From positions 11,975,220 to 12,039,219 of the forward strand of contig OX030955.1 of the NCBI GenBank assembly GCA_943735955.1: a stretch of 64,000 nucleotides of DNA, given 5' to 3'. The notes below the pieces were generated by a model. The model was given only the letters and a program-made list of their open reading frames with translations, ran no database searches and had not been told where the DNA came from. A program made the position numbers and the translations under genes. Origin of the DNA: Piscicola geometra (Eukaryota > Annelida > Clitellata > Hirudinida > Piscicolidae). Within the stretch, counting starts at the first letter, position 1. Each line of letters begins with the position of its first letter. This document shows, piece by piece, positions 1-8,744 of this stretch.

Positions 1-139
1 TAATTTTTTTTATTATCCAAATAACTCACTAATACTAACTATATTGAAATTATTATTTTTAGTCGCCAGAGAGCCAAAAATAGCAATAAATAAAATAACA
101 ACTGACCGAATGAGAAGGGAGGATGCTTCTTTTTCTTTA

Positions 140-200
140 CACCACCACCACCAACAGCAACAACAACAACAACAGCAACAACAACAACAACAGCAGCAAC
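140..200. repeat. CAC/CAA/CAG trinucleotide tract beside H3, unit 1
   Basis: Four CAC followed by an interrupted CAA/CAG tract, 43 bp past the end of the H3 stem-loop. The interruption pattern is the same in eleven units (starts at 5734, 11328, 16910, 22504, 28086, 33680, 44862, 50456, 56050 and 61644); only unit 8 differs. It can be read as His and Gln codons, but nothing indicates translation. Confidence 0.9.
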
Positions 201-242
201 GAAGAAACAACAACAAAGTTTATTTCTTTTTTGAGCATTGGT

Positions 243-258
243 GGCTCTGAAAAGAGCC
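243..258 (-). terminator. H3 mRNA 3' stem-loop, unit 1
   Basis: Reverse strand reads GGCTCTTTTCAGAGCC: a 6-bp stem with TTTC loop, the metazoan histone stem-loop bound by SLBP. Flanked by CAAAAC before and ACCA after. The A-rich tract beginning TCAAAAAAG, nine bases on, is a candidate histone downstream element for U7 snRNP. Confidence 0.95.
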
Positions 259-294
259 GTTTTGTGGTGCAAGTTAAGTGATGAGCATTTCTTC

Positions 295-717
<423 letters not shown>

Positions 718-780
718 TTAGATTAGAAAGAAATTTCAAGAAATTTCAATATTCGCAAATAACCTAGCGATGACAAAGCT

Positions 781-789
781 CTATTTATA
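781..789 (-). promoter_or_regulatory. TATA box of H3, unit 1
   Basis: Reverse strand reads TATAAATAG, starting 84 bp upstream of the H3 start codon. H2B uses the same TATAAATAG form, while H4 and H2A use TATATAAAG, so the leftward and rightward genes each have their own TATA type. Confidence 0.85.
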
Positions 790-1025
790 CTAAACGAGTT
801 TAGTCACATTCTAATGCTTCCATCTCATTGGCTAGCTTTTTGCACAAAAGTTTTACATCCAATAAGAATTTTCTATTAAAATTTGACTAAAGTCGTTTTG
901 TGCGAAATCTCACAACCAATGAGAAATCTTTATTGAAATTTGACTAAAGTCGTTTCGAGCAAGAAGTTAGTCAAATCTCACAGCCAATAAGAGATCTTTA
1001 TTCAAATTTGACTAAAGTCGTTTCG

Positions 1026-1034
1026 TATATAAAG
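1026..1034 (+). promoter_or_regulatory. TATA box of H4, unit 1
   Basis: TATATAAAG, 67 bp upstream of the H4 start codon, just after the third TTTGACTAAAGTC element. Confidence 0.87.
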
Positions 1035-1083
1035 ACATTGATTGCGAGCCTAGGCATTTGATATTTCTCTCTATTTGCACTAA

Positions 1084-1404
<321 letters not shown>

Positions 1405-1441
1405 GTCTCTTTCATCTATCCATCCATCCATCCTCACAAAC

Positions 1442-1457
1442 GGTCCTTTTCAGGACC
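1442..1457 (+). terminator. H4 mRNA 3' stem-loop, unit 1
   Basis: GGTCCTTTTCAGGACC: same 6-bp stem and TTTC loop, but the third and fourth base pairs are swapped relative to the other three genes (U-A, C-G instead of C-G, U-A). A candidate downstream element TCGAAAAAA starts seven bases after the stem. Confidence 0.95.
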
Positions 1458-1836
1458 ACAATTTCGAAAAAACAAAAATAACTTTTGTCCTTTACCTCTC
1501 ATATGAAAGAAAATTATTCTTCTTATTAATGGCTTAATATTCTTGATTGATTGATTGAGTGAATTTTTGTTCAATAATAAAAAATGGAATCTCTCAAGTA
1601 CATAATCATTATTATTATCATGTCTATTCTTGATTTAGTGGACTTTTTTTAAATAATTAAAAACTTTATTAAATTGAATCTTTATTAAAAGTAAAAATAT
1701 ACATTTTCGGAGAGTTCAATTTTCAATTCATCTAATCAATTAAGCATTTCATTAGCGGTGCCGTTAAGAGAGGTGCAGGCTAATATTAAATGAATAATCA
1801 ACAAAGTGTCTATTTTTTCGTTTTTTGACATTTGGT

Positions 1837-1852
1837 GGCTCTGAAAAGAGCC
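1837..1852 (-). terminator. H2B mRNA 3' stem-loop, unit 1
   Basis: Reverse strand reads GGCTCTTTTCAGAGCC followed by ACCAAATG and, nine bases on, the tract TCAAAAAACGAAAAAA as candidate downstream element. Confidence 0.95.
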
Positions 1853-1890
1853 TTTTGATGAATGTTTAATAGTGAGGTAGTAGCAGATTT

Positions 1891-2262
1891 CTACTTGGAG
1901 CTGGTGTACTTGGTGACGGCCTTGGTTCCTTCGCTTACAGCGTGCTTCGCCAACTCACCAGGCAGCAGGAGTCGAACGGCTGTTTGAATTTCCCTAGACG
2001 TGATGGTCGAGCGCTTGTTGTAGTGCGCCAGTCTAGACGCCTCAGCAGCGATTCTCTCGAAGATGTCGTTCACGAAAGAGTTCATGATCGACATAGCCTT
2101 GCCGCTGATGCCGGTGTCGGGGTGCACTTGCTTGAGCACCTTGTAGATGTAAATGAAGTAGGACTCCTTTCGCCTCTTCTTCTGCTTCTTATCGGCATTT
2201 CTGACCGCCTTCGCCTTACTCGCGGCCTTCTTGGCTCCCTTACTGGCTGGTTTGGGTGGCAT
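1891..2262 (-). CDS. H2B: Histone H2B, unit 1
   Basis: Core histone that dimerises with H2A. The frame is 123 residues, the usual animal length, with a basic Lys/Ala-rich tail (residues 1-32), the conserved KESY entry to the histone fold and the C-terminal helix ending AVTKYTSSK; Lys118 (counting Met) corresponds to the ubiquitinated lysine of animal H2B. Two positions are unusual compared with sequences I know: Phe36 directly after KESY, where Ala, Ser or Gly is usual, and Gly54 in ISGKAM, where Ser is usual. Both are present in all twelve copies, so they are not sequencing errors. The gene is divergent from H2A, has a TATA box at 2348-2356 and a stem-loop 38 nt past the stop. Confidence 0.99.
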   Translation of the reverse strand: MPPKPASKGAKKAASKAKAVRNADKKQKKRRKESYFIYIYKVLKQVHPDTGISGKAMSIMNSFVNDIFERIAAEASRLAHYNKRSTITSREIQTAVRLLLPGELAKHAVSEGTKAVTKYTSSK

Positions 2263-2347
2263 GCTTGTTGACTAATTGACTGACTAACTGACCGACTGAG
2301 AATGAGAATATGTGAAATTTCACAAATGCAGAGTCGACGTCTTGCTA

Positions 2348-2356
2348 CTATTTATA
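2348..2356 (-). promoter_or_regulatory. TATA box of H2B, unit 1
   Basis: Reverse strand reads TATAAATAG, 94 bp upstream of the H2B start codon. Confidence 0.85.
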
Positions 2357-2591
2357 CGGAAAGCGATCTCGCCACTTTAGTCAAGTTATCACGTGAGCAA
2401 TTGACTAAAGTTACTCAGCCAATTAGAGCCGACGTTCGAAAGTTTGACTAAAGTGAAATAGACGAATGGCGGTTGATATTTCAAATTTGACTAAAGTCAA
2501 ATCGACGAACGGCGGTTGAGACAACAAAGTTGACTAAAGTGAAATCGACGAATGGCAGTAGAGATTTCAAATTTGACTAAAGTCACTTTTG

Positions 2592-2600
2592 TATATAAAG
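2592..2600 (+). promoter_or_regulatory. TATA box of H2A, unit 1
   Basis: TATATAAAG, 97 bp upstream of the H2A start codon, directly after the fifth periodic element. Confidence 0.87.
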
Positions 2601-2688
2601 GAGCTTTCAAATTTAACTCGACATAACTACCGATCTCCATTCCATTAGATTTTACATTTCTTAGTAGTCAACGTCATCAGTCATCAGC

Positions 2689-3093
2689 ATGTCTGGCAGA
2701 GGTAAAGGCGGCAAAGTGAAGGGAAAGTCAAAGACTAGGTCGAGTCGTGCGGGACTGCAATTCCCGGTCGGAAGAATTCACAGACTTCTTCGCAAAGGCA
2801 ACTACGCCGAAAGAATCGGTGCAGGCGCGCCAGTCTACTTGGCCGCCGTGATGGAGTACTTGGCGGCTGAGGTACTCGAGTTGGCGGGCAACGCCGCGCG
2901 TGACAACAAGAAGACGAGAATCATTCCTCGTCACTTGCAACTAGCCATCAGGAACGACGAAGAGTTGAACAAACTTTTGTCCGGCGTCACGATCGCCCAA
3001 GGTGGTGTCTTGCCAAACATCCAGGCGGTTCTGCTGCCCAAGAAGACCGCTACAACTGGTGGAGGAGGCAGCCAGGCTGTTTCCAGTCAGTAA
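2689..3093 (+). CDS. H2A: Histone H2A with extended SQ-containing tail, unit 1
   Basis: Core histone partner of H2B. The 134-residue frame begins SGRGKGGK and carries the [12 protein letters not shown] motif, the [16 protein letters not shown] helix and the acidic-patch residues Glu56, Glu61, Glu64, Asp90, Glu91 and Glu92 (counting Met). Lys118-Lys119 match the ubiquitination site region. After PKKT the tail is about ten residues longer than Drosophila H2A: it is Gly/Ser-rich and contains SQ at 128-129 (context SQAV) and a terminal SQ at 133-134. The core is canonical H2A rather than H2A.Z. The TATA box is at 2592-2600 and the stem-loop follows 41 nt after the stop. The tail could act like an H2A.X tail, but the motif is not a clean C-terminal SQ-acidic-hydrophobic match. 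Confidence 0.99.
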   Translation: MSGRGKGGKVKGKSKTRSSRAGLQFPVGRIHRLLRKGNYAERIGAGAPVYLAAVMEYLAAEVLELAGNAARDNKKTRIIPRHLQLAIRNDEELNKLLSGVTIAQGGVLPNIQAVLLPKKTATTGGGGSQAVSSQ

Positions 3094-3134
3094 CGGATTC
3101 TGCTTGCTTCTTTACCAGCGAACAACTTCAAAAC

Positions 3135-3150
3135 GGCTCTTTTCAGAGCC
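3135..3150 (+). terminator. H2A mRNA 3' stem-loop, unit 1
   Basis: GGCTCTTTTCAGAGCC with the classical ACCCA 3' flank, then TCGAAAAATAAAAAAG nine bases on. The AATAAA at 3165-3170 inside this tract could also act as a backup poly(A) signal. Confidence 0.95.
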
Positions 3151-3329
3151 ACCCAATCTCGAAAAATAAAAAAGACTCTATGTTGTTGTTGTTTACTAAA
3201 GTAATGTAAACATTTTATTATTCTTTTTTCTTGTTGTCGTCGTTTTCCATTTCGGCTTTATATCCGTCCATAAGCAGTATCAGCATCAAGGCGTCTACAC
3301 TTTTCATAAATTCGGCTTTTTCATTATTT

Positions 3330-3364
3330 CTAACAAAGTCGCTTGAGATTGATTATATAAAAGG
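3330..3364 (+). promoter_or_regulatory. Promoter-like motif in spacer, unit 1
   Basis: CTAACAAAGTCGCTTG, a degenerate match to the GACTAAAGTCGTTT element of the histone promoters, precedes TATATAAAAGG at 3354-3364, the best TATA sequence in the spacer. No gene follows. It may be a relic of a lost fifth gene such as H1, or drive an unrecognised RNA, or be chance. Confidence 0.35.
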
Positions 3365-3527
3365 AAATTCCTTTTAGAAGGAGGAAAGTACTATAATTGT
3401 GAAAACGTAATTGAACCTAGCAGGCTAGAGGGTATCAAGGCATCTTTAGGCAACTATCATATTATATTCATTCATATTTCTACCTACTGTTTCGAGTTAT
3501 CTTCGTGGTGACTCAAAAACAAACGGC

Positions 3528-3545
3528 ATAATAATAATAATAATA
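3528..3545. repeat. ATA trinucleotide tract, unit 1 spacer
   Basis: Six ATA triplets; the copies inspected in other units have the same length. Confidence 0.85.
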
Positions 3546-3878
3546 GATGTGTCTATAAAAGTAGTATGGCCCTCAATGCCTCTACTCCTTTCATCATTTG
3601 TGATAAATAAAGCTTGTAAAAGACTCACTTCAAATCAAATAAATTCCAAATTTAGAAAAAGTATGCTTTTCTATCTATTCAACAATCTCATGTTGTATAC
3701 ACTTAATTAAATATTTCACAAAGTTTGAATTTTAAGTGTAATCTTTAGTCGCCAGGGGGACAAAAAACTGAAATTTATAAGGGTTTTTTCTTTGATTATT
3801 TATAAAATCATGAAATTTAGATGAAGTGCATAATAACAACAAAAATATTAACAGCAATAGAGCCATGGCAGTTTCAGT

Positions 3879-3900
3879 CTGCCTGCCTGCCTGCCTGCCT
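3879..3900. repeat. CTGC tetranucleotide tract, unit 1 spacer
   Basis: About five and a half CTGC copies, followed by a degenerate pyrimidine-rich run to 3929. It is the reverse complement of the CAGG tract at 4863-4885. Confidence 0.88.
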
Positions 3901-4420
3901 TCCTCCCTGCCAGCTAGCCTCTGCCTGCACACCTATATCTATTCAATATGTAGTAGCATTAGAAGAAGGCTTTCAATTTGAAGGCAGAATGCATTTATTA
4001 TTAATATTAATTTCCATTTGGATTATTAATATTCACACAATATTCTTCTTTTTTTTCTATTCATCTACTATGCTTTCATAGGCACTCCAAAGGCTGCCTT
4101 CCAACATAAGGCAATTGCTCACACTCAGACTGGCACTGCTTTGTAATTATATTTATTGTCTTCATTAATGTTCAAGATGAGAGCTAGATTGCTATTATTA
4201 GTATTTATGAACTGCAAAAAAAATTCATTTGAAATGTTCAAGTAGATAGAAAGAAAGAAAGATTGAATGTAAATGCCATCAGGCAGAAGCAAGTGCAAGA
4301 AAGAAGACAAGAAAGAGTCACTCTATAGCAGCATTTGTAGCTACTCTTTAGCTTGGTATTTCTCATAAACAGTCAAAAGCCTACTCATGCCATGACAGTA
4401 AAACATCTTGGATGTATCTT

Positions 4421-4437
4421 GTATGTATGTATGTATG
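4421..4437. repeat. GTAT tetranucleotide tract, unit 1 spacer
   Basis: Four GTAT copies and a partial fifth. Confidence 0.85.
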
Positions 4438-4585
4438 AGAATGTAGAAGGTATTAGTTCTTGAAAGAACTAGTTTTAGCTCTAAAGAAACAAGCATCGGA
4501 TTCTTTTTTCATTTAATTAGACTTATTAAAAAGCTAATTTTTAATTTCCTTATAACTCTAGTTCTTTCAAATCTCGGTCTTTTCG

Positions 4586-4597
4586 TTGGCGCCAAAA
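4586..4597. promoter_or_regulatory. E2F-like palindrome in spacer, unit 1
   Basis: TTGGCGCCAAAA; the reverse strand reads TTTTGGCGCC, a match to the E2F/DP consensus TTTSSCGC. It is embedded in AT-rich DNA, where such a GC palindrome stands out, and TTTATAAAC follows at 4615-4623. E2F controls S-phase genes in animals, which fits a histone locus, but binding here is inferred. Confidence 0.4.
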
Positions 4598-4837
4598 CGC
4601 TTTGTTCTTTCAAGTTTATAAACAAAGCCTTTAAACACCCTTCATTTTGACTTTTAAACGCAATTCTTTTGCCTAAATTTATTAACTTACATTTATATAA
4701 GAAAAAGAAGAGTAGAAGGATGATAAGGAGACATTTTCTTTTATTCCATAAGTACCTTCAAACCATGCCAATTAAAAATTTCTAAATGATGATGAAGCAT
4801 TAAAGTGTTATGAGGTGAAATCTTATGAGATAGGTGA

Positions 4838-4912
4838 GCAGTCAGTCAGACAGGCAGACAGACAGGCAGGCAGGCAGGCAGGCAGCAGACAGGCACTCAG
4901 TCAGTCAGTGAG
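4838..4912. repeat. CAGN tetranucleotide tract, unit 1 spacer
   Basis: Runs of CAGT, CAGA and CAGG; the purest part is CAGG at 4863-4885. CAGT runs flank both sides, giving a roughly symmetrical block. Confidence 0.88.
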
Positions 4913-5836
4913 GCAACAAGACCTAGTCATTAAGCAAAATTTGGGAATTTGAGTAAAAGACCAAAAGAAAAACTTATAAAAACATTTAAAACTCACTTGC
5001 TGCTTCAGAGGAGAAGGTGAGCAAGAGATTATGAGCCTTATCAATATCTCTATAGATAGTTGCCAAAAATGACATGCAAATAGTAATAAAAACTAAAAAG
5101 TAGAAGAAACATTCTATTTAATTCTATATATCGAGTCAAAAGAATCATGTGGATTAAAAATAAGAAGATATACTATTTAGAAATGACATGTGTGAACATG
5201 CATTCAGTCAGTCAAGGGCTCTTACAAAGAGGCAAGCAAGGATAGAATCCACTTTTGTTGATTGAAAGTAACATGTAAAAGTATAAATTTTATAAAATCA
5301 AAATAACTCACCTTTCGACTGTTTACAAAAACTTCATCTCAATCAAGTATGTAGAAGGCAAAAACTGCCTAAAAACTATTAGATTGGCATAAACGCACCA
5401 AGAAAGAAGTTGTGATTTTCTTTTAATCAAAAAATATCTATCAATCAAATATATATGAAAAATGTTTTAAAAGGTTGCAAATGTCAAGAGATTCAATCTG
5501 ATGTCATGAGAGAGCAGGAGGGCAGACAGGCATAAAGACCTAAGGGAAATAATATATACTCTTGACTATATGTTCTTATTATAGGATGAAAATGTAATTT
5601 TTTTTATTATCCAAATAACTCACTAATACTAACTATATTGAAATTATTATTTTTAGTCGCCAGAGAGCCAAAAATAGCAATAAATAAAATAACAACTGAC
5701 CGAATGAGAAGGGAGGATGCTTCTTTTTCTTTACACCACCACCACCAACAGCAACAACAACAACAACAGCAACAACAACAACAACAGCAGCAACGAAGAA
5801 ACAACAACAAAGTTTATTTCTTTTTTGAGCATTGGT

Positions 5837-5852
5837 GGCTCTGAAAAGAGCC
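5837..5852 (-). terminator. H3 3' stem-loop, unit 2
   Basis: Identical to 243-258. Confidence 0.95.
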
Positions 5853-5888
5853 GTTTTGTGGTGCAAGTTAAGTGATGAGCATTTCTTC

Positions 5889-6998
<1,110 letters not shown>

Positions 6999-7035
6999 GT
7001 CTCTTTCATCTATCCATCCATCCATCCTCACAAAC

Positions 7036-7051
7036 GGTCCTTTTCAGGACC
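7036..7051 (+). terminator. H4 3' stem-loop, unit 2
   Basis: Identical to 1442-1457, with the swapped base pairs. Confidence 0.95.
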
Positions 7052-7430
7052 ACAATTTCGAAAAAACAAAAATAACTTTTGTCCTTTACCTCTCATATGA
7101 AAGAAAATTATTCTTCTTATTAATGGCTTAATATTCTTGATTGATTGATTGAGTGAATTTTTGTTCAATAATAAAAAATGGAATCTCTCAAGTACATAAT
7201 CATTATTATTATCATGTCTATTCTTGATTTAGTGGACTTTTTTTAAATAATTAAAAACTTTATTAAATTGAATCTTTATTAAAAGTAAAAATATACATTT
7301 TCGGAGAGTTCAATTTTCAATTCATCTAATCAATTAAGCATTTCATTAGCGGTGCCGTTAAGAGAGGTGCAGGCTAATATTAAATGAATAATCAACAAAG
7401 TGTCTATTTTTTCGTTTTTTGACATTTGGT

Positions 7431-7446
7431 GGCTCTGAAAAGAGCC
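7431..7446 (-). terminator. H2B 3' stem-loop, unit 2
   Basis: Identical to 1837-1852. Confidence 0.95.
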
Positions 7447-7484
7447 TTTTGATGAATGTTTAATAGTGAGGTAGTAGCAGATTT

Positions 7485-7856
7485 CTACTTGGAGCTGGTG
7501 TACTTGGTGACGGCCTTGGTTCCTTCGCTTACAGCGTGCTTCGCCAACTCACCAGGCAGCAGGAGTCGAACGGCTGTTTGAATTTCCCTAGACGTGATGG
7601 TCGAGCGCTTGTTGTAGTGCGCCAGTCTAGACGCCTCAGCAGCGATTCTCTCGAAGATGTCGTTCACGAAAGAGTTCATGATCGACATAGCCTTGCCGCT
7701 GATGCCGGTGTCGGGGTGCACTTGCTTGAGCACCTTGTAGATGTAAATGAAGTAGGACTCCTTTCGCCTCTTCTTCTGCTTCTTATCGGCATTTCTGACC
7801 GCCTTCGCCTTACTCGCGGCCTTCTTGGCTCCCTTACTGGCTGGTTTGGGTGGCAT
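7485..7856 (-). CDS. H2B: Histone H2B, unit 2
   Basis: Protein identical to unit 1 H2B, with Phe36 and Gly54. TATA box at 7942-7950. Confidence 0.99.
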   Translation of the reverse strand: MPPKPASKGAKKAASKAKAVRNADKKQKKRRKESYFIYIYKVLKQVHPDTGISGKAMSIMNSFVNDIFERIAAEASRLAHYNKRSTITSREIQTAVRLLLPGELAKHAVSEGTKAVTKYTSSK

Positions 7857-8282
7857 GCTTGTTGACTAATTGACTGACTAACTGACCGACTGAGAATGAG
7901 AATATGTGAAATTTCACAAATGCAGAGTCGACGTCTTGCTACTATTTATACGGAAAGCGATCTCGCCACTTTAGTCAAGTTATCACGTGAGCAATTGACT
8001 AAAGTTACTCAGCCAATTAGAGCCGACGTTCGAAAGTTTGACTAAAGTGAAATAGACGAATGGCGGTTGATATTTCAAATTTGACTAAAGTCAAATCGAC
8101 GAACGGCGGTTGAGACAACAAAGTTGACTAAAGTGAAATCGACGAATGGCAGTAGAGATTTCAAATTTGACTAAAGTCACTTTTGTATATAAAGGAGCTT
8201 TCAAATTTAACTCGACATAACTACCGATCTCCATTCCATTAGATTTTACATTTCTTAGTAGTCAACGTCATCAGTCATCAGC
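7857..8282. promoter_or_regulatory. H2B/H2A divergent promoter, unit 2
   Basis: Copy of 2263-2688; the five 43-bp-spaced elements start at 7995, 8038, 8081, 8124 and 8167. Confidence 0.85.
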
Positions 8283-8687
8283 ATGTCTGGCAGAGGTAAA
8301 GGCGGCAAAGTGAAGGGAAAGTCAAAGACTAGGTCGAGTCGTGCGGGACTGCAATTCCCGGTCGGAAGAATTCACAGACTTCTTCGCAAAGGCAACTACG
8401 CCGAAAGAATCGGTGCAGGCGCGCCAGTCTACTTGGCCGCCGTGATGGAGTACTTGGCGGCTGAGGTACTCGAGTTGGCGGGCAACGCCGCGCGTGACAA
8501 CAAGAAGACGAGAATCATTCCTCGTCACTTGCAACTAGCCATCAGGAACGACGAAGAGTTGAACAAACTTTTGTCCGGCGTCACGATCGCCCAAGGTGGT
8601 GTCTTGCCAAACATCCAGGCGGTTCTGCTGCCCAAGAAGACCGCTACAACTGGTGGAGGAGGCAGCCAGGCTGTTTCCAGTCAGTAA
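8283..8687 (+). CDS. H2A: Histone H2A, unit 2
   Basis: Protein identical to unit 1 H2A, with the long SQ tail. TATA box at 8186-8194. Confidence 0.99.
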   Translation: MSGRGKGGKVKGKSKTRSSRAGLQFPVGRIHRLLRKGNYAERIGAGAPVYLAAVMEYLAAEVLELAGNAARDNKKTRIIPRHLQLAIRNDEELNKLLSGVTIAQGGVLPNIQAVLLPKKTATTGGGGSQAVSSQ

Positions 8688-8728
8688 CGGATTCTGCTTG
8701 CTTCTTTACCAGCGAACAACTTCAAAAC

Positions 8729-8744
8729 GGCTCTTTTCAGAGCC
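8729..8744 (+). terminator. H2A 3' stem-loop, unit 2
   Basis: Identical to 3135-3150. Confidence 0.95.

Larger units (their letters stand above)
1405..1890. other. Convergent H4/H2B 3' region, unit 1
   Basis: 486 bp between the two stop codons. Apart from the two stem-loops and their A-rich downstream tracts it is AT-rich with no gene. An AATAAA at 1576-1581 on the + strand may be a backup poly(A) signal for H4. TTGATTGATTGATTGAG near 1543-1560 is the short repeat that loses 12 bp in units 3 and 5. Copies lie at 6999-7484, 12593-13066, 18175-18660, 23769-24242, 29351-29836, 34945-35430, 40533-41018, 46127-46612, 51721-52206, 57315-57800 and 62909-63394. Confidence 0.8.
2263..2688. promoter_or_regulatory. 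H2B/H2A divergent promoter with 43-bp periodic element, unit 1
   Basis: 426 bp between start codons. TATA boxes are at 2348-2356 (for H2B) and 2592-2600 (for H2A). TTGACTAAAGT occurs on the + strand at 2401, 2444, 2487, 2530 and 2573, each start exactly 43 bp from the next, plus one reverse copy at 2374-2384 facing H2B. Between the elements runs a degenerate second block (CGAATGGCGGTTGA and relatives), so this is a decayed 43-bp tandem repeat. One CCAAT is at 2419-2423. The element-to-TATA distance is 18 nt for H2A and 27 nt for H2B, counted from TGACTAA. Confidence 0.85.
3094..5888. other. H2A-to-H3 spacer, unit 1
   Basis: 2795 bp of AT-rich DNA between the H2A stop and the next H3 stop. 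I find no histone H1, rRNA, tRNA, snRNA or credible protein gene. It contains a promoter-like motif (3330-3364), a TATA-like/AATAAA pair (3554-3611), a CTGC tract (3879-3900), a GTAT tract (4421-4437), an inverted repeat (4460-4472 with 4558-4570), an E2F-like palindrome (4586-4597) and a CAGN tract (4838-4912). From 4914 to 5594 I see only a small GGCA/TGCC hairpin at 5356-5370. Confidence 0.85.

Noticed and set aside
44..250. 68-codon + strand frame with poly-His and poly-Gln
   Set aside because: It is a read-through of the CAC/CAA microsatellite and runs into the H3 stem-loop; its repetition in every unit only reflects array homogenisation.
1942..2271. 109-codon + strand frame opposite H2B, with smaller shadows inside H4 and H2A
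   Set aside because: Antisense or alternate-frame reading of conserved histone codons with no promoter or family match.
3732..4081. Short frames over the CTGC tract in the spacer
   Set aside because: Low-complexity translations of the tetranucleotide repeat; no start context, domain or evidence of selection.
4125..4310. 61-codon - strand frame in the spacer
   Set aside because: AT-rich hydrophobic frame without a recognisable domain; expected by chance.
3870..4913. Mobile element bounded by the inverted CTGC and CAGG tracts
   Set aside because: The inverted ends are simple tetranucleotide repeats, with no target-site duplication or transposase inside.
3094..5594. Possible 5S rRNA, tRNA, U7 or other snRNA in the spacer
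   Set aside because: I looked for tRNA A/B boxes, 5S control sequences, Sm sites and known snRNA 5' ends and found no convincing match on either strand.
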